The position numbers and the translations under genes are program-made. Below, one piece after another: positions 26,317 to 34,916 of a stretch of 64,000 nt of DNA; the first letter of the stretch is position 1; each line of letters begins with the position of its first letter. The stretch comes from JAJZGK01 sp035538795 (GTDB lineage Bacteria; Pseudomonadota; Alphaproteobacteria; Rhodospirillales; Magnetospirillaceae): the NCBI GenBank assembly GCA_035538795.1, contig DATLJS010000038.1, positions 27,581 through 91,580 on the forward strand. Direction: 5' to 3'. The notes beneath the pieces were generated by a model. The model did no database searches. It was not told the DNA's origin and saw only the letters and a program-made list of their open reading frames with translations.

Positions 26317-27214
26317 TCAGGCCGCGGTCTTTAAGGAAGGCGGCGAAGCGTTCGTAGCGGGCTTTGTCCAGGGCGGCCGGGTCGGCGTCCAGACGCGGCA
26401 GGGTGGCGGCCCAGGCACGCTGATTCAAGGTGTCGTTCAGATCCTTATGGTTCTTGATGAACAGATACCAGGCTTCTTCCGGATGGTTCTGGATGTAGAA
26501 GGTGGCTTTTTCCACGGCGTCGACGAACCGGCGCAACTTGGCGTCCTTGATCCGGTCCTTGTGGGCCAGCAGAACCAGCTCGTCATAGGCGGGGACGCCG
26601 TTCTCCTCGGGGTAGAAAGCCCGGCCCGGATGCTGGTCCAGAGCCATTTGGTTCAGCTCGAAATTGCGGAAGGCACCGATGACGGCGTCCACCTGACCCG
26701 AAATGACCGACGGCGACAGTGTGAAGTTGACGTTGACCAGAGTGACGTCTTTCAGCGTCAGGCCGTTCTTTTCCAGCATGGCGGCCAGAATGGCGTCCTC
26801 GAACCCGGCCACGGAATAGCCGATCTTCTTGCCTTTCAGGTCGGCGATGGACTTCACCGGGCCGCTTTCCAGAGCTACCACCGAATTCAGCGGCGTGGCG
26901 ACCAGGGTGGCGACGCGGGTGATGGGCAGTCCTTCTCCCACCTGCATCAGCAATTGCGGCTGGTAGCCCACGGCCAGGTCGGCCTTTTTGGCGGCCAGCA
27001 TCTTGGGGGGATCGTTGGGGTCGGCGGGGGCGATCAGGTCGACGTCCAGACCGGCCTCGGCGAAAAAGCCTTTTTCCTGCGCCACCACCAGGGCCGCATG
27101 GTCGGGGTTGACGAACCAATCCAGAACCACGGTCAGTTTATCGGCGGCATTCGCCGGTTGAAAGGCGGCGGTCAGCAGGCTGGCGGCCAGCAGGGCGTGT
27201 CTGATCTTGAACAT
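26267..27214 (-). CDS. thiY: Thiamine-precursor ABC transporter, binding protein
   Basis: Periplasmic substrate-binding protein of 315 aa, NMT1/THI5-like family. The signal peptide is MFKIRHALLAASLLTAAFQPANA. The mature start is DKLTVVLDWFVNPDHAALVVA, typical for pyrimidine (HMP/FAMP) binders. AGGGAG lies just before the ATG. It is the last gene of a TPP-riboswitch-controlled ABC operon, which supports a vitamin B1 precursor as the substrate (inference from context). The gene's end overlaps nhaA. Confidence 0.88.
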   Translation of the reverse strand: MFKIRHALLAASLLTAAFQPANAADKLTVVLDWFVNPDHAALVVAQEKGFFAEAGLDVDLIAPADPNDPPKMLAAKKADLAVGYQPQLLMQVGEGLPITRVATLVATPLNSVVALESGPVKSIADLKGKKIGYSVAGFEDAILAAMLEKNGLTLKDVTLVNVNFTLSPSVISGQVDAVIGAFRNFELNQMALDQHPGRAFYPEENGVPAYDELVLLAHKDRIKDAKLRRFVDAVEKATFYIQNHPEEAWYLFIKNHKDLNDTLNQRAWAATLPRLDADPAALDKARYERFAAFLKDRGLIKKVLPVDSYAVELPR

Positions 27215-27231
27215 GGGCGCTCCCTTTGATG

Positions 27232-27978
27232 TCAGTCGTTGTCGGACAGAGCGTCGGCCTGCCACGGCAGCAGGCGGCGCAAGGCTTGGTCCACCGCCAG
27301 ATACAGCCCCACCGAGAACACGGCCAGGGTCAGCAAGGCGGCGAACATGAGCGGTATCTGCATGCGGGCATTGGCTTGCAGCATCAGATAGCCGAGACCC
27401 GCCGAACTGCCCACCCATTCGCCGATGACGGCGCCGATGGGGGCGACGGCGGTGGCGACCCGCAAACCGGACGCCAAGGCCGGCAGGGCGGCGGGCAGAC
27501 GGATTTGCAGCAGCAGGGCGGCGCGGGGCGCATCCATGCTGCGGGCCAGATCGAGCCAGCCTGGGTCGGTGCGGCGCAGGCCGTCGAGAAAGGCGGCGGT
27601 GACGGGGAAGTAGATGACGACGACCGCCATGGCGATTTTCGAGGCCATGCCGTATCCCAGCCACAGCACCAGAATAGGAGCCAGGGCGAAGACGGGAACG
27701 GCCTGGCTAGCGACCAGAACCGGCAGCATCCAGCGGCGCAGGGCCGGAGCGGCGGCCATGGTCAGGGCGGTGGCGACGCCAAGAACGGCCCCCAGCAGCA
27801 AGCCCAGCAGAATTTCCAGGGCGGTGACGCCGGCATGGCTCAGAATGACGTCGTGGCGGTCGACCCAGGCTTGGGCCACCAGGGCGGGGTCAGGCAGAAT
27901 GTAGCTTTGCCCGCCGGCTGCCCAGGCGGCCAGTTGCCACAACAGGACAAGAACCGGGACGACGAGGAGGCGGCTCAT
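27232..27978 (-). CDS. thiX: Thiamine-precursor ABC transporter, permease
   Basis: Inner-membrane permease of 248 aa with about six hydrophobic segments. The EAA loop region reads RTDPGWLDLARSMDAPRAALLLQIRLPAALPAL. The start overlaps the stop of the ATPase gene (ATGA). The frame is open much further upstream, but that part only shadows the ATPase gene. The substrate assignment rests on the riboswitch and the ThiY-like partner. Confidence 0.85.
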   Translation of the reverse strand: MSRLLVVPVLVLLWQLAAWAAGGQSYILPDPALVAQAWVDRHDVILSHAGVTALEILLGLLLGAVLGVATALTMAAAPALRRWMLPVLVASQAVPVFALAPILVLWLGYGMASKIAMAVVVIYFPVTAAFLDGLRRTDPGWLDLARSMDAPRAALLLQIRLPAALPALASGLRVATAVAPIGAVIGEWVGSSAGLGYLMLQANARMQIPLMFAALLTLAVFSVGLYLAVDQALRRLLPWQADALSDND

Positions 27979-28709
27979 GGCGCGTCCTCGGCCAGAGTCT
28001 TGAGAAGCTGTCCCTGAAGCCGCAGCAGGCCGGGGTCGGAAACGTCGCGGGGCGTTTCGCCGGTCGGCTGTAAAGCCTCGCTCAAACGGGCCGGGCGGCC
28101 GGTCATGACATGGATGCGGTGGCCCAGCCGCAGGGCTTCCAGCGGGTCGTGGGTGACCAGCAGAACGGTGCGGCCCCGAAGCAGCTCGGCGGCCAGTTCC
28201 TGCAGGCGGAAGCGGGTGACGGCGTCCAGGGCGGAAAAGGGCTCGTCCATCAGGATTACCGGACGGTCTTCCAGCAGGGTGCGGGCCAGGGCGACCCTTT
28301 GCCTCATGCCGCCCGACAGGGCCGCCGGGCGGGTGGTCAGGCGGTTGCCCATGCCTAGACGCTCCAGCAGGGCGGCGGCCGCGTCGCGGGGCGGCGTTTG
28401 CCGCCGCAGACGATAGCCCAGCAAGGCGTTGTCCAAGACGCTCAGCCAGGGCAGCAGCAGGTCTTGCTGCGCCATATAGGCGGTGCGATGGGATAGGGGG
28501 CGTCCGTCGTGGCATTCCACCCGGCTGGCGGCGTCGGGCAGCAGTCCGGCGATCAGGCGCAGCAGGCTGGATTTCCCCACGCCGCTGGAGCCCAACAGAC
28601 AAGTGCAGCGCCCGGCTTCCAGGGTGAAGTCCAGGTCGTCGAACAATGCCTCGCCGTCATAGGAGAGGCGGGCGGCATGAACGGTGATGGCGGGAGCGGC
28701 AACGGTCAT
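27975..28709 (-). CDS. thiZ: Thiamine-precursor ABC transporter, ATPase
   Basis: ABC ATPase of 244 aa. Walker A is LLGSSGVGKSSLL, the signature is ALSGGMRQRVALART, Walker B is PVILMDEPFSALD, and the switch His is in LLVTHDPLEALRLG. It is the first gene after the TPP riboswitch, whose 3' edge lies only about 10 bp from the ATG. Control is therefore probably by blocking translation of this gene. Confidence 0.88.
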   Translation of the reverse strand: MTVAAPAITVHAARLSYDGEALFDDLDFTLEAGRCTCLLGSSGVGKSSLLRLIAGLLPDAASRVECHDGRPLSHRTAYMAQQDLLLPWLSVLDNALLGYRLRRQTPPRDAAAALLERLGMGNRLTTRPAALSGGMRQRVALARTLLEDRPVILMDEPFSALDAVTRFRLQELAAELLRGRTVLLVTHDPLEALRLGHRIHVMTGRPARLSEALQPTGETPRDVSDPGLLRLQGQLLKTLAEDAP

Positions 28710-28719
28710 CGGGTGAAGG

Positions 28720-28810
28720 CGTCCCTACGCCGGTACGAACCGGATCAGGTTTTAGGGGTCGCCCACCTGTTCGTGAACCTCTCAGCCGGAATGCCGGCTC
28801 CCCCCGCGGA
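28720..28810 (-). promoter_or_regulatory. TPP (THI-box) riboswitch
   Basis: Read on the minus strand, the conserved parts occur in order: GGGGGGAGCCGGC, GGCTGAGAGG, GACCC, ACCTGATCCGG and TACCGGCGTAGGGA. This is the thiamine pyrophosphate aptamer. It lies directly before the ABC transporter operon thiZ-thiX-thiY and should repress it when thiamine is plentiful. Confidence 0.95.
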
Positions 28811-28850
28811 TGGTGGAAACTATGAGGCCTCGCCGGCTGCGGGGCAAGAC

Positions 28851-29132
28851 CTACAGCTTACCCAGGTTGTCGTAATAGCGTTCGGCGGCGCTGGGGGTGT
28901 CGGTGCGCAGCCGTTCATGGCCGTTCATCTTGACGACGAAGCAGCCGTCCTTATGACAGAACAGGAGTTCCTTGAGGTTGCCGGACTCCGATGCGCATTC
29001 CAGGATTTGCGTGTCCGTGCATCCCTTCATGCGGCAAATCTGTTCCAGGCGGCCCTTGTTGCGCATTGCGCCCACCGTGTCGTAGCTATGGGACAGGGTG
29101 CCTACAATGACTCGATGTTGCAGTGCGTTCAA
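28851..29132 (-). CDS. Hypothetical protein
   Basis: A possible 93 aa protein starting with TTG at 29132, or with ATG at 29066 for a 71 aa form (MRNKGRLEQICRMKGC). It is soluble and has four Cys, including a CHKDGC pair (FCHKDGCFVVKMNGHERL). I do not recognise it. No clear ribosome-binding site decides the start. It lies between the CBS/DUF294 gene and the TPP riboswitch on the same strand. Confidence 0.4.
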   Translation of the reverse strand: MNALQHRVIVGTLSHSYDTVGAMRNKGRLEQICRMKGCTDTQILECASESGNLKELLFCHKDGCFVVKMNGHERLRTDTPSAAERYYDNLGKL

Positions 29133-29166
29133 CGCTACAGAGCGTGCGGGTATCCATTCCCATTTT

Positions 29167-30609
29167 TCAGCCGGGGGCGCCGACCATCAGCTTCAGTGTG
29201 CGGATGCGCTTGAAGGCCGCCTTCAGTTTTTTCTGCACCGGGCGGGGCAGTTTGCGGGGTTCGATGCGAGCGGATGGCTTCTGTCCGGCGGCGATGTCGG
29301 CCAACTGCTGCTCCAGCATCACCCTCAGGATGGTTTCGTGAGTTTCCAGGATGCTGGTCAGATCGTCCTCGTGCATCAGCCCGGCGGCATTGAGAGCGGC
29401 GTAACGATCGGCGCTGCCGGTGGCCAGGATGCTGTTCTTCACCGCCTTGGCGCGGGCGGCGGCGGTGATGGGCAGCAAGCCGAACTTCTTGGCGTTCAGG
29501 CGTCCGTGGGTGGTGGTGAATTCGCCGAAAATACCCAGCGGCACTTCCATGTTGGCGACGTTCATGGCCAGGAACTGCACGAAAAAGGCTGAGGTGGCGG
29601 CAGTGTCGACGGCGTATTGCTTCAACTCCTGCGCCAGGGCGCTGTCGCCGTAGACCGGTAGAAAGTCGAAGAAAATGTCGACGTTCATCACCGTCTGCAT
29701 CTGCGGCTCGAACACCCAATGGCGGATTTCGCTCTTCCAGTCCTCCAGCGACCGCCGCCAGAAAGGATTGCGGGCCATGACGTCGCCGTCGCAATAGGGA
29801 ATGCCCGCCTCGTTCAGAATGTCGTTCAGACGGCGTCCGAACTCGGCGTACCAGGGGTCGTCCATCTTGGTGCCGTCATGGACGATGGCGTTGTCCTGGT
29901 CGAAAGTCAGCAGACTTTCGCCGCGTCCGCCGGAGCCCAGAACCAGCAAGGCCCAGCGGCCGGGGGCCGGTCCCCAGCCGTCGTTGGTCATCGATGCTTC
30001 CGCCAATTGCGCGGCGCGGGTGGTGATGTCGCGCAAAACGGTGCTGATGATGCCGGCGATGTTGCGGGCGGAGACGCCTTCGGCCAGCAGATTGCCCGCC
30101 AATGCCGGCAGGGCGTTGCGGGCCCGTTCCATGTCGGCGGGGGTTTCCGCCTCCGAAACGTCGTCGCCGATGACCAGGGCCTGGCTGGCCCGCACCTTCA
30201 GCAAGGCGCGTCCGGTGATCATGCCGATGGGGCGGTTCTGCTCGTCGGCGACCACCAGATGCCGCAGGCCCAGGCGGGTCATGCGGGCGATGCCGACGTA
30301 AAGATAGGCGTCGCCGGGAACGGTGCGCACCGGCGTCGACATCACCTCGGCCAGCCGGGCTTCCAAGGCGGCGCCGCGCCGCCGGGCCAGGGAGCGCAGA
30401 ACGTCGCGTTCGGTGACGATGCCGACGGCGCGCCCGTCGGTGTCCACCACAACCAAAGAGGAAACCTTGGCGGCGTCCATGCGATCGCAGGCTTCGGCCA
30501 GACTGAGGTCTTCATGACCAGTCAGCACGGGGCGAGCCATCACCTCGGAGAGTCTGTGGCGGTAGGGGAAGCTGTCCAGACGGGCCAGCGAAGAGACATC
30601 CTGCATCAT
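29167..30609 (-). CDS. CBS-domain / DUF294 nucleotidyltransferase-like protein
   Basis: Cytoplasmic signalling-type protein, 480 aa. Two CBS repeats cover about residues 25-140 (SLVVVDTDGRAVGIVTERDVLRSLARR and HLVVADEQNRPIGMITGRALL). A DUF294 nucleotidyltransferase-like domain follows with LVLGSGGRGESLLTFDQDNAIV, then a C-terminal substrate-binding-like helical region. Such proteins are commonly encoded next to actP and are thought to regulate acetate metabolism or transport through an unknown nucleotide signal. It is divergent from the DUF485-actP pair here. Confidence 0.88.
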   Translation of the reverse strand: MMQDVSSLARLDSFPYRHRLSEVMARPVLTGHEDLSLAEACDRMDAAKVSSLVVVDTDGRAVGIVTERDVLRSLARRRGAALEARLAEVMSTPVRTVPGDAYLYVGIARMTRLGLRHLVVADEQNRPIGMITGRALLKVRASQALVIGDDVSEAETPADMERARNALPALAGNLLAEGVSARNIAGIISTVLRDITTRAAQLAEASMTNDGWGPAPGRWALLVLGSGGRGESLLTFDQDNAIVHDGTKMDDPWYAEFGRRLNDILNEAGIPYCDGDVMARNPFWRRSLEDWKSEIRHWVFEPQMQTVMNVDIFFDFLPVYGDSALAQELKQYAVDTAATSAFFVQFLAMNVANMEVPLGIFGEFTTTHGRLNAKKFGLLPITAAARAKAVKNSILATGSADRYAALNAAGLMHEDDLTSILETHETILRVMLEQQLADIAAGQKPSARIEPRKLPRPVQKKLKAAFKRIRTLKLMVGAPG

Positions 30610-31158
30610 GGTGGATACACCATAACCTGTGAGGTCAAATGAGAAAAGAGGGAGGCGCTATGCAAAAAAAGCAACCCTCGCAGGTTGAGCTATGCATCCT
30701 TGCTGAAGATACCAGATTTTCGCTTGATGCCCTTATTAATGAAAATGGCCACATCACCCGCTTGGGTTTCGCTTTTTATTTAATGCTGCGGTGCAATAGC
30801 TATAATAATACCCGAAAATGCAACCTCATTGTCGGTTTGATACTGAAGTAAATGATACGTGAAAGCTGAGTCGTTGTGGACTCTTGAACGGCTTGGCCTT
30901 CATTCATATGTGTTAGTGTGAAATTAGTATTGTTGACGATGTGTCTTGCTCATGTTAATCCATGATTGAACAGGTGGCGTTGCAGGTTCGGGCGGCGCTT
31001 CCGGTCAAATAGAAATCGAACCAGGGGAAATCGGCTTCCGTCCCAAGGGTTTCCTTGTCGGGGCTTCGGAAGTGAAAGCGCTTCCCCCAAGCACAGAGGA
31101 GGCTGGACCAGAAAGGTTCCGCCCTGAGGTTTGGAAGACGTAGGAGAAGGAGCGTTCC
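30610..31158. other. Intergenic region, AT-rich stretch
   Basis: A 549 bp gap between the divergent CBS/DUF294 gene and the DUF485-actP unit. Bases 30640-30960 are clearly poorer in GC than the rest of the window and hold one doubtful small ORF. A weak TTGACG (30933)/TTAATC (30955) pair with 16 bp spacing could be the actP promoter. I see no palindromic operator or RNA gene. Confidence 0.4.
30660..30851 (+). CDS. Doubtful small ORF in AT-rich stretch
   Basis: A possible 63 aa protein beginning MQKKQPSQVELCILAED, after a GGGAGG ribosome-binding site. ATG 30639 is an alternative start. Codon use is unlike the neighbours, with many AT-ending codons, which may mean transfer, decay or simply non-coding DNA. 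I recognise no domain. Confidence 0.3.
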   Translation: MQKKQPSQVELCILAEDTRFSLDALINENGHITRLGFAFYLMLRCNSYNNTRKCNLIVGLILK

Positions 31159-31467
31159 ATGACTAACGACTTGCATGCGAAGATTCGCAGCAATCCCAAA
31201 TACGCAGAACTGGTGCGCAAACGCTCCAGTTTCGCCTGGCTGCTGTCCATCGTGATCCTGGTGATCTATTACGGGTTCATCATGGTCATCGCTTTCGCGC
31301 CCAAGATCCTGGGCACCCCTCTCAGCGAAGGCTCGGTCACTACCATCGGTCTGCCCATCGGCGTCGGCGTTATTCTGAGCGCCATCGCCCTGACCGGCAT
31401 CTATGTCTATCGGGCCAACACCGAATTCGACGAATTGACCAAGCAGCTGATCGAGGGCTCGAAATGA
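31159..31467 (+). CDS. DUF485 membrane protein
   Basis: A 102 aa protein with two membrane segments (LLSIVILVIYYGFIMVIAFA and a second near residue 75). It matches the DUF485 (YjcH) family that almost always precedes actP. The conserved N-terminal part includes SNPKYAELVRKRSSFAW. The stop overlaps the actP ATG by 4 bp. It probably supports the symporter, but no mechanism is known. Confidence 0.92.
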   Translation: MTNDLHAKIRSNPKYAELVRKRSSFAWLLSIVILVIYYGFIMVIAFAPKILGTPLSEGSVTTIGLPIGVGVILSAIALTGIYVYRANTEFDELTKQLIEGSK

Positions 31468-33143
31468 AGCGACTGACCTCTGCCATTCCGGCCCTGGGCG
31501 CCGGTCTTTTCGCCCTGGTTCCTTCGCTGGCCCTGGCCGCCGGCGATCTGGGGCAGGCCCAGCAGCAGCCGACCAACTGGAGCGCCATCGGCATGTTCCT
31601 GGTGTTCGTCGGCATGACGCTCGGCATCACCTATTGGGCCGCCCGCCGCACCAAGTCGGCGGCTGACTTCTATGCCGCCGGCGGCGGCATCACCGGCTTC
31701 CAGAACGGTCTGGCCATCGCCGGCGACTATATGTCGGCGGCTTCGTTCCTGGGTATTTCCGCTCTGGTGTATGGTTCGGGCTTCGACGGCCTGATCTATT
31801 CGGTGGGCTGGCTGGTCGGCTGGCCGATCATCCTGTTCCTGATTGCCGAGCGCCTGCGCAATCTGGGCAAGTACACCTTCGCCGACGTGGCTTCCTATCG
31901 TCTGAGCCAGACCCCGGTCCGCAGCTTCGCGGCCACCGGTTCGCTGGTGGTGGTGATCTTCTACCTGATCGGCCAGATGGTCGGCGCGGGTCAGTTGATC
32001 AAGCTGCTGTTCGGTCTGGATTACATGGTCGCCGTCGTTCTGGTCGGCGTGCTGATGATGATCTACGTCACCTTCGGCGGCATGAAGGCCACCACCTGGG
32101 TGCAGATCATCAAGGCCTGCCTGCTGTTGTCCGGCGCCACCTTCATCGCGCTGGCGGTGCTGGCCCACTTCGGCTTCAGTTTCGAAGCCCTGTTCGCCAA
32201 GGCCGTCGAGGTTCATCCCAAGCATGCCGCCATCATGGCTCCCGGCACCCTGGTCTCCGATCCCATCGAAGCCGTGTCGCTGGCCATGGCCCTGATGTTC
32301 GGCACCGCCGGCCTGCCTCACATCCTGATGCGCTTCTTCACCGTTGCCGACGCCAAGGCCGCTCGTAAGTCGGTCTTCTACGCCACCGGCTTCATCGGTT
32401 ACTTCTACATCCTGACCTTCATCATCGGTTTCGGCGCCATCACCCTGGTGTCGACGGATCCGTCCTATCTCGATGTCGCCAAGGGTGGTCTCAACCTGCG
32501 GGGCGGCAACAACATGGCCGCTATCCATCTGGCCAACGCCGTCGGCGGCGACTTGTTCCTGGGCTTCATCTCGGCCGTGGCCTTCGCCACCATCCTGGCG
32601 GTGGTGTCGGGTCTGACCCTGGCCGGCGCCTCGGCCATCTCGCACGACTTGTACGCCAACGTCTTCGCCCGCGGCCGCGCGAACGAACAGACGGAAGTCC
32701 GCGTCTCGAAAATCGCCTCCATCGGTCTCGGCATCATCGCCGTGCTGCTGGGCATCGTCTTCGAGAAGCAGAACGTCGCTTACATGGTCGGTCTGACCTT
32801 CGCCATCGCCGCCAGCACCAACTTCCCGGTGCTGATCATGTCGATGTTCTGGCGTGGTCTGACCACCCGGGGCGCCGTCATCGGCGGCTTTATCGGTCTG
32901 GCTGCCGCCGTCATTTTGACGGTTCTCGGCCCGACCGTGTGGAAGGACGTGCTGGGCAATCCCACCGCGATCTTCCCCTTCAAGTATCCGGCCATCTTCT
33001 CGATGCCGCTGGCTTTCCTGTCGATCTGGTTCTTCTCGATCATCGACAACAGCCAGAGAGCCAAAGACGAGCGGGATGCCTTCGAAGCCCAGCTGGTCCG
33101 TTCGGAAACCGGCCTGGGCGCCGAGGGAGCCCACGCTCACTGA
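31464..33143 (+). CDS. actP: Cation/acetate symporter
   Basis: Sodium:solute symporter family protein of 559 aa that takes up acetate and short carboxylates. A cleavable-type N-terminus (MKRLTSAIPALGAGLFALVP) is followed by about 13 membrane segments. Family blocks include DFYAAGGGITGFQNGLAIAGD and FVFG-type SSS signatures such as GTAGLPHILMRFFTVADAKAAR. Acetate uptake fits with PHB synthesis and the ackA-pta genes elsewhere in the window. A rho-independent terminator follows. Confidence 0.95.
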   Translation: MKRLTSAIPALGAGLFALVPSLALAAGDLGQAQQQPTNWSAIGMFLVFVGMTLGITYWAARRTKSAADFYAAGGGITGFQNGLAIAGDYMSAASFLGISALVYGSGFDGLIYSVGWLVGWPIILFLIAERLRNLGKYTFADVASYRLSQTPVRSFAATGSLVVVIFYLIGQMVGAGQLIKLLFGLDYMVAVVLVGVLMMIYVTFGGMKATTWVQIIKACLLLSGATFIALAVLAHFGFSFEALFAKAVEVHPKHAAIMAPGTLVSDPIEAVSLAMALMFGTAGLPHILMRFFTVADAKAARKSVFYATGFIGYFYILTFIIGFGAITLVSTDPSYLDVAKGGLNLRGGNNMAAIHLANAVGGDLFLGFISAVAFATILAVVSGLTLAGASAISHDLYANVFARGRANEQTEVRVSKIASIGLGIIAVLLGIVFEKQNVAYMVGLTFAIAASTNFPVLIMSMFWRGLTTRGAVIGGFIGLAAAVILTVLGPTVWKDVLGNPTAIFPFKYPAIFSMPLAFLSIWFFSIIDNSQRAKDERDAFEAQLVRSETGLGAEGAHAH

Positions 33144-33173
33144 TCGAAGCGCCGAAGACTTCATCGATAAACT

Positions 33174-33201
33174 GGCCGCCGGGTCTCCCGGCGGCCTTTT
33201 T
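33174..33201 (+). terminator. Rho-independent terminator after actP
   Basis: A 10 bp perfect stem GGCCGCCGGG/CCCGGCGGCC with a TCT loop and a T5 run. Confidence 0.93.
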
Positions 33202-33250
33202 CGTTGATGAAACGGGGCGGGGGCGGTGCATCGACTCCGGCGACGCGGAC

Positions 33251-33280
33251 AAAAAAAGCCCGGCGGTTTTCCGCCGGGCC
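33251..33280 (-). terminator. Rho-independent terminator after livK
   Basis: Stem GCCCGGCGG/CCGCCGGGC with a 4-base loop. On the minus strand it is followed by a T7 run, so it ends the liv operon. Confidence 0.93.
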
Positions 33281-33301
33281 TTTCCGTGAACGGTGACGCG
33301 A

Positions 33302-34405
33302 TTACTTGACGTAATCGTACTTGCCGTCCTTCCATTCGTAGAAGACATAACCGGGGGCGGTGATGTCGCCCTTGGCGTCGAAGCCGACATTGCCGAGAAC
33401 GGTGTCGAACTTGTTGGCCTTCAGGCTGGCTTCCACCTTGACGGAATCGACGCTGCCGGCCTTAGCGGCGGCTTGGGCCCACGCCTGAATGGCGCCGTAG
33501 GTGTACAGGGTGTAGGCCTCGGGCTCGTAGTTTTCGGCGCGGAAGCTCTTCACCAGATCGGCGTTGGCGGGGTTCTTGCGGGGATCGGGACCGAAGGTCA
33601 TCAGGGTGCCAGCGCCGGCCGGGCCGGTGATGGCCCAGAACTGCTCGGTCACCAGGGCGTCGCCCGACACCAGGGTGGCCTTCAGGCCCTGATCGACGGC
33701 CTGACGGACGATCAGGCCGCCTTCGGTCTCATAGCCGCCGAAATAGATCACGTCGACCTTGAGGTTCTTCAGCTTGGCGATCAGCGGGCTGAAATCCTTG
33801 TCGCCGACGGTGATGGCGTCGTAGGTGACTTCCTTGACGCCCAGGCCGTTCAGGGCCTTCTGGAATTCGTCGGCCAAGCCCTTGCCGTAGGCCGACTTGT
33901 CGTGAACGATGGCGACGGTCTTGCCCTTGAAGTGTTCGGCCACGTATTTGGCGGCGGTCGGGCCCTGGGCATCGTCACGGCCGCAGACGCGGAAGGTGTT
34001 GGGCATGCCGCGTTCGGTATAGGTCGGGTTGGTCGAGCCGGGCGAGATCTGAATGGTGTTGCTCTCGACATAGACGCCCGAAGCCGGGATCGACGAGCTG
34101 GAGCAGAAGTGGCCGATCACCACGGCGGCCTTTTTGGCCACCATGTCGTTGGCCACATTGACGGCCTGCTTGGGGTCGCAGGCGTCGTCACCCACCGCCA
34201 GGACCAGCTTCTGGCCCAGCACGCCACCCTTGGCGTTGATGTCGGCAACGGCCTTCTCGGCACCACGCTTGTACTGCTCGCCGAAGGCGGCGTTGCTGCC
34301 GGTCATCGGTCCGGCGACGCCGACCACGATGTCCGCGCGGGCGGCGGTGGCGGTCAGGGCGGAGACGGCGACAGCCGCCAGTAGCACGGTCTTGAAGCTG
34401 TTCAT
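33302..34405 (-). CDS. livK: Branched-chain amino-acid ABC transporter, binding protein
   Basis: Periplasmic binding protein of 367 aa with signal peptide MNSFKTVLLAAVAVSALTATAARA. The mature start is DIVVGVAGPMTGSNAAFGEQYKRGAE, typical of the Leu/Ile/Val-binding family. The conserved disulfide-type segment is GDDACDPKQAVNVAND. It is the last gene of livH-M-G-F-DUF6867-livK, separated from the upstream gene by a hairpin that may allow separate, higher expression. Confidence 0.94.
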   Translation of the reverse strand: MNSFKTVLLAAVAVSALTATAARADIVVGVAGPMTGSNAAFGEQYKRGAEKAVADINAKGGVLGQKLVLAVGDDACDPKQAVNVANDMVAKKAAVVIGHFCSSSSIPASGVYVESNTIQISPGSTNPTYTERGMPNTFRVCGRDDAQGPTAAKYVAEHFKGKTVAIVHDKSAYGKGLADEFQKALNGLGVKEVTYDAITVGDKDFSPLIAKLKNLKVDVIYFGGYETEGGLIVRQAVDQGLKATLVSGDALVTEQFWAITGPAGAGTLMTFGPDPRKNPANADLVKSFRAENYEPEAYTLYTYGAIQAWAQAAAKAGSVDSVKVEASLKANKFDTVLGNVGFDAKGDITAPGYVFYEWKDGKYDYVK

Positions 34406-34500
34406 GGATAGAGAACTCCCTGCGGTGAGTGAGTATGGGCGGCCCCGGCGGGGTCTCGCCTGGTGATCCGGCGCCCAAAGCGGCGGACGGAAAGGCTGGT

Positions 34501-34522
34501 CCCCGCCGCCGAAGCGGCGGGG
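34501..34522 (-). promoter_or_regulatory. Intercistronic hairpin before livK
   Basis: Stem CCCCGCCGC/GCGGCGGGG (9 bp) with a CGAA/TTCG tetraloop in the 148 bp gap between the DUF6867 gene and livK. There is no T-run, so it more likely stabilises or processes mRNA than terminates. Confidence 0.5.
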
Positions 34523-34553
34523 TGAAGGTCTTGCGGAAGGGGCCGGCCCCGGG

Positions 34554-34916
34554 TCACGGGGCGGAGCCTTCGATCTCGCGCCAACTGAAGATGCCGGTGC
34601 GTTGATAGAGCCAGGGGTACTGGGTGACCATCTGACGGGCCCGCGTGACGCGATAGGCGGCCAGCGAGATGATCATCAGCACGGCCGTATCCACCACATA
34701 GCCCGGCAGCGACAACAAGGTGCCCTGGAACAGGGCGTATCCCAGGAAGCGGTCGGCCAGCCCCAGCATCAGGGCATAGGGGGCGGCGTGCCAGGCGGCC
34801 CGCCAGGTGGAGGCCAGAGCCTGGCCGGTCATGAAGGCGCAGCCGCCCATGAAAATCAGGGTGACGCCGATGAAAATGCCGGGGCTGGAGCCCGTCAAGG
34901 TCTCGAAACCGCTCAT
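34554..34916 (-). CDS. DUF6867 family membrane protein
   Basis: A 120 aa protein with about three hydrophobic segments (IFIGVTLIFMGGCAFMTGQAL, YALMLGLADRFLGYAL and VVDTAVLMIISLAAYRV). It ends in a soluble WLYQRTGIFSWREIE tail. I take it as the DUF6867-type protein found in alphaproteobacterial liv operons. Its function is unknown. The start overlaps the livF stop by 4 bp, so it belongs to the operon. Confidence 0.75.
   Translation of the reverse strand: MSGFETLTGSSPGIFIGVTLIFMGGCAFMTGQALASTWRAAWHAAPYALMLGLADRFLGYALFQGTLLSLPGYVVDTAVLMIISLAAYRVTRARQMVTQYPWLYQRTGIFSWREIEGSAP

Noticed and set aside
30955..31250. Minus-strand frames upstream of and across the DUF485 start
   Set aside because: They run into a confirmed gene, have no ribosome-binding site and no recognisable protein features.
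31407..33335. 642-codon minus-strand frame opposite actP
   Set aside because: Antisense of a well-supported symporter gene; His/Gln/Asp-rich and motif-free.
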